DNA from: a virus
Length of the DNA: 60,479 nt
Reading direction: 5' to 3' (one strand)
IMG/VR virus record: IMGVR_UViG_3300048548_000184
Coordinates: 1 to 60,479 of that record
This document shows, piece after piece, positions 60,128-60,479 of this stretch (the stretch's first letter is position 1; the number at the start of each line of letters is the position of its first letter). The position numbers and the translations under genes were made by a program. The notes beneath the pieces are model-generated. The model worked only from the letters and a program-made list of their open reading frames with translations, did no database searches and was not told where the DNA came from.

Positions 60128-60479
60128 TGGCTGTTAATAGATACTTTGCTAATACTTACCTAGCTGAGATGGTAGATATTTCTGCAGGTGAAGTTGTAGA
60201 TGTACACAAGATCGACAAGTTTGGTTACAATAGTGCCGTAGGAAATTCTTATGAAACTATTTGGGATGGTAATAATCTTTACACCTATATCGAAACTGCA
60301 GGTACAGCCACGGTAACAAGTTCTAATACGTCAGCAGACAATGGTAGCACTGTAGAGGTACAGGGGTTAGATGCGAACTATGATCAAGTATCTGAAACCC
60401 TAACTGTCGGTGGTTCTGCAAGTACAGTAGAGTTCTATAGAGTTTACAGGGCAAGCGTGGTAACACCAAATACAGGAAC
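60127..60479 (+). CDS. virion structural protein (5' part, runs off the window)
   Basis: The visible 117 codons begin AVNRYFANTYLAEMVDISAG, then KIDKFGYNSAVGNSYETIWD and the beta-rich TVEVQGLDANYDQVSETLTV. KFGxNxxVGxSxETIWD followed by GLDxxYxxVSE is a pattern I know from marine T4-like virion proteins. It starts on the last base of the preceding stop. The remainder lies outside the window. Confidence 0.7.
   Translation, partial: MAVNRYFANTYLAEMVDISAGEVVDVHKIDKFGYNSAVGNSYETIWDGNNLYTYIETAGTATVTSSNTSADNGSTVEVQGLDANYDQVSETLTVGGSASTVEFYRVYRASVVTPNTG

Noticed and set aside
1-60479. Integrase, attachment site or lysogeny module
   Set aside because: No tyrosine or serine recombinase, CI-like repressor or tRNA-type attachment duplication is visible. 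The content is that of a lytic T4-like phage.

Overview
The window looks like part of the genome of a T4-like myovirus that infects a marine alphaproteobacterium. The T4-like evidence is UvsX recombinase, a gp41/DnaB-type helicase, an endonuclease VII-like protein, T4-type RNase H, a SegE-like GIY-YIG protein, PhoH, and TATAAATA late-promoter octamers. The host inference rests on a circularly permuted two-piece tmRNA whose tag has the alphaproteobacterial form (ANDNFAPSGYALAA), on DUF1289 and DUF465 proteins, and on a B12-dependent ribonucleotide reductase. The DNA is AT-rich, gene-dense and mostly read on the plus strand, with four-base start/stop overlaps nearly everywhere.

Layout. 1-9.1 kb: an N6-adenine methyltransferase-like protein, a TET-associated-type glycosyltransferase, an endonuclease VII-like protein, three nucleotide-sugar genes, uvsX, the helicase, thyX, a MazG-like pyrophosphohydrolase and small conserved phage genes. 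9.1-10.8 kb: a lysis-like segment in which three membrane-protein genes on the minus strand diverge from a SleB-type endolysin. 10.8-13.7 kb: small genes, half of a Na+/phosphate cotransporter, the permuted tmRNA, a small membrane protein, a predicted outer-membrane beta-barrel and a hydroxylase. 13.7-17.8 kb: a run of Sec-exported and coiled-coil proteins, headed in part by a late promoter. 17.8-21.5 kb: divergently transcribed early-type genes, a DUF932 protein and a sulfotransferase. 21.5-29.8 kb: virion and internal-protein genes, several starting with a T4-like capsid-targeting peptide, then a spanin-like pair. 29.8-38.3 kb: carbamoyltransferase, SGNH-like protein, class II ribonucleotide reductase, nucleases and PhoH. 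38.2-50.8 kb: a glycan island of glycosyltransferases, methyltransferases, a radical SAM/SPASM enzyme, a GalE-like epimerase and a 2OG-Fe(II) oxygenase. 50.8-58.2 kb: small early genes, most behind near-identical promoters, with an IscA-like protein and tRNA-Arg(UCU). 58.2-60.5 kb: late virion genes again, running off the end.

The most unusual features are regulatory and translational. At least six sites carry a palindromic TTGACWTNAAGTYAA element covering the -35 box, and seven promoters share an initial transcribed sequence GATTCTGTAA directly after the -10. Two intrinsic terminators hold the -35 box of the next promoter in their hairpin loop, one of them directly in front of the tmRNA. A T4-type late octamer forms the base of a third terminator stem.

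All calls come from reading the sequence. Family names come from remembered motifs, not from database searches. Start codons were re-chosen where ribosome-binding sites or promoters argued for it, and the reasons are given in the entries.
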